In this document: one piece after another, positions 1 to 8,596 of the stretch | How the letters are laid out: each line of letters opens with the position of its first letter | Numbering within the stretch: the first letter of the stretch is position 1 | Source of the DNA: an uncultured Prevotellaceae bacterium | GTDB lineage: Bacteria; Bacteroidota; Bacteroidia; Bacteroidales; Bacteroidaceae | Reading direction: 5' to 3' | Assembly (NCBI GenBank): GCA_902792635.1 | Contig: CADBAG010000005.1 | Coordinates: 63,255 to 127,254, forward strand | DNA length: 64,000 nucleotides | Translations under genes and position numbers: made by a program | The notes under the pieces: generated by a model | Told to the model about the DNA's origin: nothing | The model's input: the letters and a program-made list of their open reading frames with translations, nothing else | Database searches by the model: none

Positions 1-2174
1 CCTTGCCTCGTCTCTCTGATGAGCAATTGAAAGAAGCCGCTGAAGAGAAACGTAAGGTCATCAATGTGGCTCTCGTGGGTAATCCTAACTGCGGCAAGAC
101 GTCGTTCTTCAACTTTGCCTCCGGCTCTCACGAGCGTGTAGGCAACTACTCGGGCGTGACAGTGGATGCCAAGGAAGGACACGCACAATATAAAGGCTAT
201 ACCTTCAACCTCGTCGACCTCCCGGGTACCTACTCGCTTTCCGCTTATTCTCCTGAGGAACTTTACGTGCGCAAGCAGCTCGTGGAGAAGACGCCGGATG
301 TGGTCATCAATGTCATCGACACAAGTAACCTCGAGCGTAACCTCTATCTCACCACCCAGCTCATCGACATGCACCTCCGTGTGGTCGTAGCACTGAATAT
401 GTTCGACGAGACGGTGAAGCGCGGTGACAATGTGGATACTAACAAACTCTCTGAGCTCTTCGGTCTCCCGATGGTGCCTACTGTCTTCAAGACGGGTAAA
501 GGTGTGAATGACCTCTACGATAAGGTCATTGAGATCTATGAAGGCACGGAGGATGCTGATTCTCATTATCGTCATATCCATATCAACCATGGACACGAAT
601 TAGAGCACGGTATCAAGGAGATTCAAGAGCATCTGAAGAAAGAGACGGCGCTGCGTGAGCGCTTCTCGACCCGTTACCTCGCCATCAAACTCTTGGAGCG
701 CGACAAGGAAGTGGAGAACTATATCAGTAAGTTGCCCGATGCAGAAGAGATATTCAAGCACCGCGACGAGGCAGCCAAGCGCGTGATGGAAGAGACAAAG
801 GTCGACTCCGAAACCGCTATCATGGATGCCAAATACGGATTCATCCACGGTGCGCTGAAAGAAGCAGAATATAAAGAAGGTGATAAGGAAGACACCTATC
901 AGGTCACACATCTGCTTGATAGAATTCTCACCAACCGCTTCGTCGGCTTCCCGATCTTTATCTTAGTACTTGCCATCATGTTCATGGCAACGTTCTGGCT
1001 CGGCGCTTATCCGCAGGACTGGCTCGATGCGTTCTTCGGATGGCTCGGTGACGTCATCGGCAACACGCTCCCTGATGGACCCGTGAAAGCTATGCTCGTA
1101 GACGGTGTCATCGGAGGTGTGGGCAGTGTGGCTTCGTTCCTCCCGCAGATCCTCATTCTTTACCTCTTCATCTCTTTCATGGAGGATTCCGGATACATGG
1201 CGCGTGCCGCCTTCATCATGGATAAGATCATGCACATGATGGGACTCCACGGCAAGTCGTTTATCCCGCTCATCATGGGCTTCGGCTGCAATGTGCCTGC
1301 TGTGATGTCGACACGAACCATTGAGAGCAAACGCTCACGCATCGTGACGATGCTCATTATCCCACTGATGAGTTGTGAGGCACGTATACCTATTTATATT
1401 ATGATCATCGCAACGTTCTTCTCCCGCAGTGCAGCGCCGTTCATCATGATGTCTCTCTATTTCATTGGTATGCTGCTCGCTGTCATCATCAGCCGCATCT
1501 TCACCAAGACGCTGTTCAAAGGCGAGGACACCCCGTTTGTGATGGAGCTTCCTCCTTACCGTTTCCCGACAGCCAAGGCCCTTGGCCGTCACACGTGGGA
1601 GAAAGGTAAGATGTATCTGAAGAAGATGGGTGGCATCATCCTCGTGGCTTCTATCATCGTATGGGCGCTGAGCTACTTCCCGCATCCGCAGGGCATGGAT
1701 CAGCAGGAGCAACAACAGCAGAGCTACCTCGCTACGATCGGCAAGACGGTAGAGCCCGTCTTCCATCCGCAGGGCTTCACGTGGAAGCTCGATGTCGGTC
1801 TGATCGCTGGCGTTGGTGCTAAGGAGATCGTTGCCTCTACCATGGGTATCCTCTATTCGGGTGATGACAGCTTCGGAGACGACACAGGCTACAACGATGA
1901 GGGTGGCAAATATGAGCGCATCCACAAAGATATGTGTAAAGATATTGCAGAGCTCCACCAGAAGCCAGTGAGCGAGATAGGACCAACGGCAAACCTCACG
2001 GCTTACTGTTATCTGCTCTTCGTGCTGCTCTACTTCCCTTGTATCGCTACGATCGCAGCTATCAAGGGTGAGACCAACTCTTGGAAATGGGCACTCTTCG
2101 CAGCAGGCTACACTACAGTATTAGCGTGGATCGTGTCAGCTGCCGTGTTCCAGATCGGAAGTCTGTTCATATAA
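1..2174 (+). CDS. feoB: Ferrous iron transporter FeoB (5' end beyond the window)
   Basis: FeoB imports Fe(II) across the inner membrane and has a cytosolic GTPase domain. The reading frame is open to the window edge; 723 codons are visible from a TTG at position 3, which is probably an internal leucine. Counting from it, the G1 loop GNPNCGKT lies at residues 26-33, DLPG (G3) at 72-75 and NMFD (G4) at 132-135. A spacer follows, then a polytopic membrane part from about residue 311 with the Gate-type segments. Bacteroidota FeoB is often fused to an N-terminal FeoA domain, so the missing start may encode FeoA; this cannot be seen here. The stop codon is followed by a new promoter, so the gene ends its transcription unit or reads into the ribE leader. 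Confidence 0.95.
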   Translation, partial: LPRLSDEQLKEAAEEKRKVINVALVGNPNCGKTSFFNFASGSHERVGNYSGVTVDAKEGHAQYKGYTFNLVDLPGTYSLSAYSPEELYVRKQLVEKTPDVVINVIDTSNLERNLYLTTQLIDMHLRVVVALNMFDETVKRGDNVDTNKLSELFGLPMVPTVFKTGKGVNDLYDKVIEIYEGTEDADSHYRHIHINHGHELEHGIKEIQEHLKKETALRERFSTRYLAIKLLERDKEVENYISKLPDAEEIFKHRDEAAKRVMEETKVDSETAIMDAKYGFIHGALKEAEYKEGDKEDTYQVTHLLDRILTNRFVGFPIFILVLAIMFMATFWLGAYPQDWLDAFFGWLGDVIGNTLPDGPVKAMLVDGVIGGVGSVASFLPQILILYLFISFMEDSGYMARAAFIMDKIMHMMGLHGKSFIPLIMGFGCNVPAVMSTRTIESKRSRIVTMLIIPLMSCEARIPIYIMIIATFFSRSAAPFIMMSLYFIGMLLAVIISRIFTKTLFKGEDTPFVMELPPYRFPTAKALGRHTWEKGKMYLKKMGGIILVASIIVWALSYFPHPQGMDQQEQQQQSYLATIGKTVEPVFHPQGFTWKLDVGLIAGVGAKEIVASTMGILYSGDDSFGDDTGYNDEGGKYERIHKDMCKDIAELHQKPVSEIGPTANLTAYCYLLFVLLYFPCIATIAAIKGETNSWKWALFAAGYTTVLAWIVSAAVFQIGSLFI

Positions 2175-2192
2175 AAAAGTTGTGAAAATATT

Positions 2193-2223
2193 TTGTAGTA
2201 TCAACGAAACATCGTATTTTTGC
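2193..2223 (+). promoter_or_regulatory. Bacteroidota-type promoter upstream of ribE
   Basis: TTG at 2193-2195 and TATTTTTGC at 2215-2223 are separated by 19 bp and match the -33/-7 consensus of the primary sigma factor of Bacteroidota. Transcription would start near 2228, giving a leader of about 235 nt before ribE. Confidence 0.7.
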
Positions 2224-2227
2224 AACT

Positions 2228-2464
2228 GTAATACAAAGGAGGTACACAACGGGGGTTGTTCTGATTCGATCGGGATACTCATCAAATTATGTTGAAAACC
2301 GGGTCGCTTCTCTTGCCAATGGCGGGCCACAAGGTCTATGAGAGTAGGCTAAGCCGTAAGGCCGGTGGATTACAAAGACGGAGAGAGCCCACAACTTTTT
2401 AAGCTGGAGTTTTCATCACATCCTCAGGGCAACCCCTTCTTTTTCTTATCTTCAAGAATAGCTT
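2228..2464 (+). other. Long structured 5' leader of ribE, class unknown
   Basis: The space between the promoter and ribE is long and looks structured. It has a purine-rich GGAGG at 2238-2242, a GCC-GTAA-GGC tetraloop hairpin near 2353-2362, and a possible long-range GTTGT (near 2255) with ACAAC (near 2391) pairing. A short frame at 2289-2399 (36 codons) could be a leader peptide or chance. I looked for the FMN (RFN) riboswitch consensus, which is common ahead of riboflavin genes, and did not find its conserved blocks. It may be an unknown cis-regulatory RNA or a small RNA gene. Confidence 0.35.
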
Positions 2465-3070
2465 ATGTTTAGTGGAATAGTAGAAGAGATGGCGACTGTC
2501 GTTGCCATCAAGAAATATGGTGAGAACGAGGACTTTACACTGACTTGTTCGTTCACCAGTGAGCTGAAGATTGACCAGAGCATCAGTCATAATGGCGTGT
2601 GTCTCACTGTGGTCAGCATTGATGGCGACCGCTATACGGTCACAGCGATGAAGGAGACCCTCGACCGCTCCAACCTCGGCTTGCTCAAGGTAGGAGACAA
2701 GGTCAACGTGGAGCGCTCTATGCTGATGAACGGACGTCTCGACGGACACATCGTGCAGGGGCATGTCGATGAGACCGCAGAGTGCGTGGACATGAAAGAT
2801 GCCGATGGAAGTACCTACTTCACGTTCCGCTATCGCTCCGACAAGGAGATGGCTCGCCGTGGCTACTTCTGTGTCGACAAAGGCTCAGTGACAGTCAATG
2901 GTGTGTCGCTTACCGTCATCGCTCCTACCGACGATTCTTTCACGGTGGCTATCATCCCCTACACACGCGAGCATACCAATTTCCACGATATCACGATTGG
3001 CTCGAAGGTCAACATCGAGTTTGATATCTTAGGGAAATACATTGCAAGACTCAGACATTTCGAGGAGTAA
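2465..3070 (+). CDS. ribE: Riboflavin synthase, alpha subunit
   Basis: This enzyme dismutates two molecules of 6,7-dimethyl-8-ribityllumazine to riboflavin, the last step of riboflavin synthesis, in the cytosol. The 201-residue protein has the expected length. It starts with the family signature MFSGIVEE and contains two lumazine-binding barrels. The paired signatures are HNGVCLTV near residues 42-49 and VNGVSLTV at 144-151. The gene follows the long leader at 2228-2464, which suggests RNA-level control. It is 32 bp upstream of the LytTR gene and probably shares its transcript. No other rib gene is in the window. Confidence 0.96.
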   Translation: MFSGIVEEMATVVAIKKYGENEDFTLTCSFTSELKIDQSISHNGVCLTVVSIDGDRYTVTAMKETLDRSNLGLLKVGDKVNVERSMLMNGRLDGHIVQGHVDETAECVDMKDADGSTYFTFRYRSDKEMARRGYFCVDKGSVTVNGVSLTVIAPTDDSFTVAIIPYTREHTNFHDITIGSKVNIEFDILGKYIARLRHFEE

Positions 3071-3102
3071 TCCATACTTCGAATTTACACATTGTCTGAG
3101 TC

Positions 3103-3930
3103 ATGCACAACTTTTTTCTTCGCCCCTACCCCATAGAAAAAGACGGCAAATGGTGGAAATATGCACTGATAGCGGGAGCTGTCGTCTTCTTCTTCCTCTT
3201 TTTCCTCCGTCCTTTCGGGCTGGCGAACTATCAAGGGAATACCTTCTTTGTGTCTCTGTGTTATACGCTATGGGCCATAATCGCTACAATATTGTATGGC
3301 CACATAGTTTATATCCCTTGGGCGAAGCATGTTAAGGTATGGCGGATATGGCATCAGAGTCTGACCTTTCTCTTACTGCTTCTTTCCATTACAGCAGGTA
3401 ACAGCATCCTTGACTGTGTACTTTTCCGACATTCTTTCTCTTGGATCTATTTCCTTGCTTACATCTACCCCACCCTCATCTTCTTCATTCCCATCACACT
3501 GATCATCGTATCCTTGGGTTATCAGAAACGGCTCCGCACCCGCTTGGCAGAGATGCTTCCAAAAGAAGATTCATCTGTGCAGAAGAATCAAGTCGTTACT
3601 TTCCACGATCACACAGTCAACGGCGCAGACCTTGTGATACCCGTCTCCGACTTTCTTTATGCCGAAGCACGGAAGAACCTTGTAGATGTATGCTATCTTC
3701 ATGAAGGGAAGGTAGAACACCAGCAACTTCGTTCAACGCTCACAGCTGCCCTTGCCGATGCCAATATCCCCAGTATCTTTCAGTGCCATCGTTCTTTCAT
3801 CGTCAACCTCAATAATATCACGGCTGCAGAGGGCAACTCCAATGGCTATCGTCTCACCATGGGAGACAACGGCCCTGTCGTGCCAGTGTCGCGCAGTTAT
3901 GTTGCTAAATTACGGTCGTTCATACGTTAG
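3103..3930 (+). CDS. Membrane-anchored LytTR-family transcriptional regulator
   Basis: The 275-residue protein has an N-terminal membrane part with about four hydrophobic helices (roughly residues 23-40, 50-70, 84-106 and 115-142). A C-terminal LytTR DNA-binding domain follows (about 160-275), with the typical QCHRSFIVNL and VPVSRSY motifs. Such regulators bind DNA directly through LytTR and lack a phosphoreceiver domain; the membrane helices may sense an envelope signal (inference). The gene follows ribE by 32 bp and precedes a separately promoted TonB-dependent receptor, which is a plausible but unproven target. Start chosen at the ATG at 3103. Confidence 0.88.
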   Translation: MHNFFLRPYPIEKDGKWWKYALIAGAVVFFFLFFLRPFGLANYQGNTFFVSLCYTLWAIIATILYGHIVYIPWAKHVKVWRIWHQSLTFLLLLLSITAGNSILDCVLFRHSFSWIYFLAYIYPTLIFFIPITLIIVSLGYQKRLRTRLAEMLPKEDSSVQKNQVVTFHDHTVNGADLVIPVSDFLYAEARKNLVDVCYLHEGKVEHQQLRSTLTAALADANIPSIFQCHRSFIVNLNNITAAEGNSNGYRLTMGDNGPVVPVSRSYVAKLRSFIR

Positions 3931-4007
3931 TCATTCGTCCCTAAACTTAGTATTTCAGCTTGACTAATAGTTGATTAGCCCTTTTCTTAGTCGTCTATCC
4001 CCATAAT

Positions 4008-4039
4008 TTGTCAGGAAGAAAATGATGCCGTATCTTTGC
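4008..4039 (+). promoter_or_regulatory. Promoter that decides the start of the TonB receptor gene
   Basis: TTG at 4008-4010 and TATCTTTGC at 4031-4039 are separated by exactly 20 bp. The -7 element lies inside the longest possible reading frame (ATG 4022), so translation must begin at the later ATG at 4043. Transcription is predicted to start at or within a base of that ATG, giving a leaderless mRNA. Confidence 0.75.
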
Positions 4040-4042
4040 GGC

Positions 4043-6103
4043 ATGAAACATTTAATCGTCATATTGCTCTTCCTGTTGTCGCCAGGCTTTCTGTCGGCTC
4101 AACGAATCATCTCGGGACACGTCACTGATGGTCGCCGACCATTAGCCAACGTCAATGTCTTTATCAAAGGAACGATGGACGGTGCCCTCACCGACTCCCT
4201 CGGCAACTTCCGTTTTACAGCTCAGCAGGGTGACACACTCATCGCCAATTGTATAGGTTATGATGATGCGATACGGAGACTGGACAATACTTGTACTCAC
4301 CTCTCTATCCATCTTCATCCCTATACGCAGACCATTGACGAGATTGTTGTGACAGGCAGTGGCTTCTCTTTCGGTCAGACGGAGGGCGTAAAACGTTTGG
4401 GAGCGCTCGATATCGTTTCCGACGGAGCCAGTTGTGGCGATATCGTGGCTGCCTTACAAAGCCTTCCCGGGACACAGAAGGTTGGAGAAAACGGTAAACT
4501 GTATGTCCGTGGTGGGAGCAGTGACGAATGCCAGACCTATATCAACGGGATGCATGTCCTGCGTCCTTATACAACGACCGCACCTAACAGTGCATCCCGC
4601 GGCCGATTCTCTCCGTTCCTTTTCAAGGGTATCAACTTCTCTCTCGGAGGCTATGATGCCGAATACGATCAGGCATTGTCATCAATTCTTCCCATGGAGA
4701 CCACAGATCAGTCGGTAGCAGACAAGCTCGGAGTGAGTGCATCGCTCATCGACTGGAATGTGGGCGGCACAAAGACATTCAAGGAGGGGAGCCTGTCGAT
4801 GAACGCTACCTATCTTGACCTCGGCCTCTATCAGTGCCTCTTCCCCGACCGTTGGGACTGGCTACGCCCCTACCGCCAACTCTCGGGTGAGATGCAATGG
4901 AAGATGCAGCCGTCGGCTTCAGTTGTCTCAAAGACTTACCTCGGATATGACTATACGTCGCTCGCATTGAATACAGAAGGCCGCTCATTCGACCTGCATG
5001 AGAACAACATCTATCTGAACAGTGTCTTGAAAGGTACGGCACGCGGTCAACTTTCATGGTTTGCAGGCATAGCTGTCAGTGGTTTGGGAGAAAATATAAG
5101 CGATCTATGGGCAAATGACGACCACATGACTCATCGCAATGGAGAGATCCATCTGAAGGCAAAAGGTACGAAGGTCCTTTCCCATGCCTTGAAACTGACC
5201 ATAGGCGCTGAGGAGATGTTGCGGTACATGGGCATAGACTATCGCTCAAACACAATATCACTCCCACAGTATCATAAGTGGTTTCGCCTTCCCGCTGCCT
5301 TTACGGATATTCAATATCGGCTATCGCAAAAGATATACGCGAAAGCCTCACTTCGAACAGACTATAACAGCATTGACCATCATTGGACTTTTCTTCCTCG
5401 CATGATAGTAGATTATCTGCCTACAACAGCAACGAGCCTGTACATTTCTGCAGGGAGATACAGTCAACTGCCTGTTGATACAATTCTTATGCAAAGCAAT
5501 AGCGGACAAGCCTCGGCTTATGCAGAGCACTATATCTTCGGACTACATAAGCAACTGAAGAACACAACAATACAGATTGAAGCTTATTATAAGAACTATC
5601 ACCATCTGCCGCTTTGGCAAGAAGATCATTACACTGCCGATGGTCATGGCATGAGCCGAGGCTTTGACCTCTTTGTAGATGATCATTCTCTATCCCCCAA
5701 CATGGCAACAATGATCAGCTACAGTTATAATGACTCGCGCCGACGGTGGCTGGATAATACAGAGACCTGTCGTCCCGATTATGCTTCGCGACATAACCTC
5801 CGACTCTCTATAAAATATGGATTAGAACGATTGTCCTTTGGACTGACGGAGTCGTATGCTTCATCCCGTTTAGTCCGTGGTCGCAATACACCTTACTATA
5901 ATAGTCTCGATGCATCCGTCACCTGCCTGGCGAGTAAACGCATCATCATCTATTCTTCCTTAAGCAACCTTCTCGGAAGAAAGAATATCTTTGGCTACCG
6001 GAACAACGGACAACCGATTACGAGCAGTAGCAACCGGTTCTTCTATCTCGCAATATTTGTTTCACTTAAAAGTAATAAAGCTTATGACATTTCAAATTTT
6101 TAG
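4043..6103 (+). CDS. TonB-dependent outer membrane receptor with carboxypeptidase-like regulatory domain
   Basis: The 686-residue protein begins with a signal peptide ending near LSA, then a carboxypeptidase-regulatory-like beta domain (about 20-100, starting ISGHVTDGRRPLANVNVF). A plug domain follows (about 120-230, with DIVAALQSLPG and KLYVRGG), then a beta-barrel with many aromatic strands. These proteins bind a ligand at the cell surface and import it with energy from TonB. The ligand is not evident; nearby feoB is not enough to call it an iron receptor. The ATG at 4022 is rejected because the -7 promoter box lies between it and 4043. It overlaps the next gene by 20 bp. Confidence 0.9.
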   Translation: MKHLIVILLFLLSPGFLSAQRIISGHVTDGRRPLANVNVFIKGTMDGALTDSLGNFRFTAQQGDTLIANCIGYDDAIRRLDNTCTHLSIHLHPYTQTIDEIVVTGSGFSFGQTEGVKRLGALDIVSDGASCGDIVAALQSLPGTQKVGENGKLYVRGGSSDECQTYINGMHVLRPYTTTAPNSASRGRFSPFLFKGINFSLGGYDAEYDQALSSILPMETTDQSVADKLGVSASLIDWNVGGTKTFKEGSLSMNATYLDLGLYQCLFPDRWDWLRPYRQLSGEMQWKMQPSASVVSKTYLGYDYTSLALNTEGRSFDLHENNIYLNSVLKGTARGQLSWFAGIAVSGLGENISDLWANDDHMTHRNGEIHLKAKGTKVLSHALKLTIGAEEMLRYMGIDYRSNTISLPQYHKWFRLPAAFTDIQYRLSQKIYAKASLRTDYNSIDHHWTFLPRMIVDYLPTTATSLYISAGRYSQLPVDTILMQSNSGQASAYAEHYIFGLHKQLKNTTIQIEAYYKNYHHLPLWQEDHYTADGHGMSRGFDLFVDDHSLSPNMATMISYSYNDSRRRWLDNTETCRPDYASRHNLRLSIKYGLERLSFGLTESYASSRLVRGRNTPYYNSLDASVTCLASKRIIIYSSLSNLLGRKNIFGYRNNGQPITSSSNRFFYLAIFVSLKSNKAYDISNF

Positions 6104-6611
6104 TCAAATCTCAAAGCAGATTGCTAAATGCCTCATGGCATTCATCTTCATGGTATCCTGCGCACAGTCTCTCTTTGCTCAGCAGAATCCGTCTAACACT
6201 GCACAGCAAGCCCAGCCTTCGTTCGAGCAACAGATAGCTGGCCTGAAGCGGTTGGAAATAATGCAACCGGACAGCATTGGCCCAAAGTATCAGCAAGGCA
6301 TGCTGTTGCTCTCTTATGTAGCCATGCATCCACAGGACAGCAAGAGCACGACTTATCTGGAGGAGGCTCAGCGCGTGATCGGAAAGATAGAAGCACGGGC
6401 GCCGAAGAAAGACTCTGAGCGATCCGACCTTGCAACGCTCCAAGGCTTCTACTACACCGCTCTCATCGTCACCAACCCGCAACAGAACGGGCCACGTTAC
6501 TATCGTGATGCACTCGATAAATTCAGTAAGGCGCTGCAGCTGAACCCCAAGAATGAGACAGCACGCAGCCTTCAAGCTAAGTTTATGGAAGGAATGAACG
6601 CTGCGAAGTAA
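6084..6611 (+). CDS. Small exported protein with TPR-like helices
   Basis: The 175-residue product starts with a hydrophobic signal segment (about residues 12-34, ending SLFAQQ). The mature part is alpha-helical and contains a tetratricopeptide-like stretch near the C-terminus (DALDKFSKALQLNPKNETA). It overlaps the 3' end of the TonB receptor gene by 20 bp, which points to translational coupling and a joint function in the envelope. The ATG at 6084 directly precedes the signal peptide; an in-frame start further upstream would add a non-signal extension. No family can be named. Confidence 0.75.
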   Translation: MTFQIFSQISKQIAKCLMAFIFMVSCAQSLFAQQNPSNTAQQAQPSFEQQIAGLKRLEIMQPDSIGPKYQQGMLLLSYVAMHPQDSKSTTYLEEAQRVIGKIEARAPKKDSERSDLATLQGFYYTALIVTNPQQNGPRYYRDALDKFSKALQLNPKNETARSLQAKFMEGMNAAK

Positions 6612-6616
6612 CACTA

Positions 6617-6702
6617 CGTAGGGGCGGCCCTTGTGGCCGTCCTAACCCCGATTGGTAATTAAACAATAGGGCGACCCCCTAACCCAACCTACCGCCCCTA
6701 CG
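6617..6702. repeat. MITE-like GGGGCGGCC palindrome, degenerate copy
   Basis: The ends are perfect 11-bp inverted repeats, CGTAGGGGCGG at 6617-6627 and CCGCCCCTACG at 6692-6702. The left arm continues as GGCCCTTGTGGCCGTCC, identical to the arm of the copy inside the TerB gene at 40602-40705. It lies downstream of the small exported protein. The rest of 6612-6863 is AT-rich with no gene. Confidence 0.75.
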
Positions 6703-6799
6703 GTTTGTCATTGTTACGAACCTTAAACAATCTGCCAACTATTGTTAATAAATTAACGTTGAGATAAACCTTTTGTTTGCTCATTCATCAAACCACTAA

Positions 6800-6847
6800 A
6801 CGAATATAAAAGAGAAAACGAGATTATACGAATATAAAAGAGAAAAC
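6800..6847. repeat. Two 20-bp direct repeats upstream of the TolC-like gene
   Basis: An identical 20-bp sequence (ACGAATATAAAAGAGAAAAC) occurs at 6800-6819 and 6828-6847, a spacing of 28 bp. It may be a regulator-binding site or a small duplication in the leader. Confidence 0.8.
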
Positions 6848-6863
6848 AGAATATTTAGTGTTT

Positions 6864-8209
6864 ATGATGAACAAAGCATCTGCCACTCTCATTGTGGCGA
6901 GCCTCGCGCTGTTCTCCTTGCATGCCTCGGCACGGACGTGGACCTTGCAGGAATGTATCGACTATGCGCTGGCCAACAACATCACGATTCAGAAGAATCG
7001 CATTTCCAAACTATCAGCTGTGGAAGATGTCAAGCAAAGTCAGGCGGCTCTGCTCCCTACCCTCTCGGCTTCCACTTCGCAAAGCGTCGCCTACAACCCC
7101 TGGCCTGAGCAAGGTACACTGACGGTCCAAGGATCAAGAGTTGAGAGCAAGGTAGACAAGACCTACTACAACGGCTCCTATGGCATCAACGCTAACTGGA
7201 CAGTGTGGAACGGCAATCAGAACCGTAACAAGATTGCGCTGAACAAGCTCACCGTAGAGCAGGCTGCCCTCGACTCTGCTCAGACTGCCAACACGCTGCA
7301 GGAGCAGATCGCGCAGCTCTTTGTCCAGATTCTCTATTCCAAGGAAGCAGTGAAGGTCAACGAAGAGACGCTGGCTACCTCCAAGAAGACGGAGGCACGC
7401 GGCAAGGAGTTTGTCAAAGTAGGCTCCATGAGTAAGGCTGACCTTGCACAGCTCACGGCGCAGCGGGCACAGGACGAATACAGCGTCGTTTCTGCACAGA
7501 GCTCGCTCGCCGATTACAAACGCCAGTTGAAACAATTGCTGCAGCTCACGGACCAGGAAGAGTTTGATGTGACAGCAAGTGAGCCGACAGATGCTATGGC
7601 TATGTCATCCATCCCTTCTGTAACCTCCGTTTATGATTCAGCTTTGCAGTATCGTCCGGAAATAAAGAATGCGATGCTCGGTATCCAGAGCAGTATGTGC
7701 AGATCAAGATTGCCAAAGGTCAGCGCATGCCGACTATCGGTCTGAATGCAAGCATCACGACAAACACCACGTCCATGAACACAAACTCATGGTCGCAGCA
7801 GTTGAAGAACAACCTCATCGGCGGTGCTGGATTCACCGTAAGCATCCCTCTCTTTGATAACCGCTCGGCTAAGACAGCTATCAACAAAGCTATTCTTTCC
7901 AAGCAGAACTATCAGCTCGATCTGAGAGACAAGCAGACCCAGCTCTATTCTACCATTGAGAACTATTGGCTCCAGGCTTATAACAACCAGGCTCAATACA
8001 AGAGTGCCAAGGCTACGACAGCGAGTGCACAGGAGAGCTACGACCTTCTTCAGGAACAGTTCAAGCAGAACCTGAAGAATGTCATTGAACTGCTCAATGG
8101 CAAGGACCAGCTTCTCAAAGCCAAGCAGAGTGAGCTGCAGGCTAAATATCTCGCCATCCTTAACATCGATCTGCTGAACTTCTACAAGGACGGCACATTA
8201 AAAAAATAA
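6864..8209 (+). pseudogene. TolC-family outer membrane efflux protein, frameshifted
   Basis: TolC-type proteins form the outer membrane channel of tripartite efflux pumps. The first part (6864 to about 7690) has a signal peptide (SLALFSLHASA), the family start TWTLQECIDYALANN and the first outer-membrane-efflux repeat. The second repeat continues in another frame from about 7694 to 8209 (VQIKIAKGQRMPTIGLNAS to DGTLKK). Joining the frames near 7685-7697, as if one base were missing, gives about 450 residues, the normal family length. Either the gene is a recent pseudogene or this is a sequencing or assembly error. A GTG at 6858 is possible but ATG 6864 or 6867 fits the signal peptide better. 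No membrane-fusion protein or pump gene is adjacent. Confidence 0.85.
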
Positions 8210-8220
8210 GGCTCTACTGC

Positions 8221-8479
8221 TTTTTTGGGTCGATACTGCAGTCAACCTCGAAGAGGTTGAACATGGTTAGCCCCAGGTAAGGAGCGTAGCGACGCAACCT
8301 GGGGTTCCGGATTGGGCGATATAACCTGGGTTATTTAAACCATGTTCGCCCTCTTCGAGGCCGGATTGCAACGAAATTACTCTGTACCTAACCCCAGGTT
8401 ACGTCGCTACGCTCCTCACCTGGGGCTAACCTAATTGGCCCCCTCCGGGGACCTTATCAATCCAGAAACCGGAAGAACC
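8221..8479. repeat. Nested palindromic element, copy A
   Basis: Contains CAACCTC-GAA-GAGGTTG at 8243-8259, a left hairpin CCCCAGGT...ACCTGGGG (8269-8306), one half of the central arm (8340-8364), a right hairpin (8391-8427) and an outer GGCCCCC-TCC-GGGGACC at 8437-8453. Its right end is the reverse complement of the left end of copy D. The left half of the central arm is missing, so this is a deleted copy. It fills the gap between the TolC-like gene and the M48 protease gene. Confidence 0.85.
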
Positions 8480-8555
8480 ATAATAAATGGTATATTCATA
8501 GCGTCTTTAGCACGTTAAAAACGCTTAAACAGTATGATTGAATGTCTTATTTTCT

Positions 8556-8564
8556 TATCTTTGC
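8556..8564 (+). promoter_or_regulatory. -7 promoter element of the M48 operon
   Basis: TATCTTTGC at 8556-8564 matches TAnnTTTG; the nearest TTG (8538-8540) is closer than the usual 19-20 bp. Transcription would begin near 8569, leaving a leader of about 28 nt. Confidence 0.6.
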
Positions 8565-8596
8565 AAAAAATATAAGTAATATAAAGATTCAAGGAA

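Noticed and set aside
2228-2464. FMN riboswitch ahead of ribE
   Set aside because: The conserved RFN blocks could not be found; kept only as an unclassified leader.
8221-8479. Palindromic elements as simple Rho-independent terminators
   Set aside because: They lack U-runs, occur in divergent as well as convergent gaps, and have several nested hairpins.
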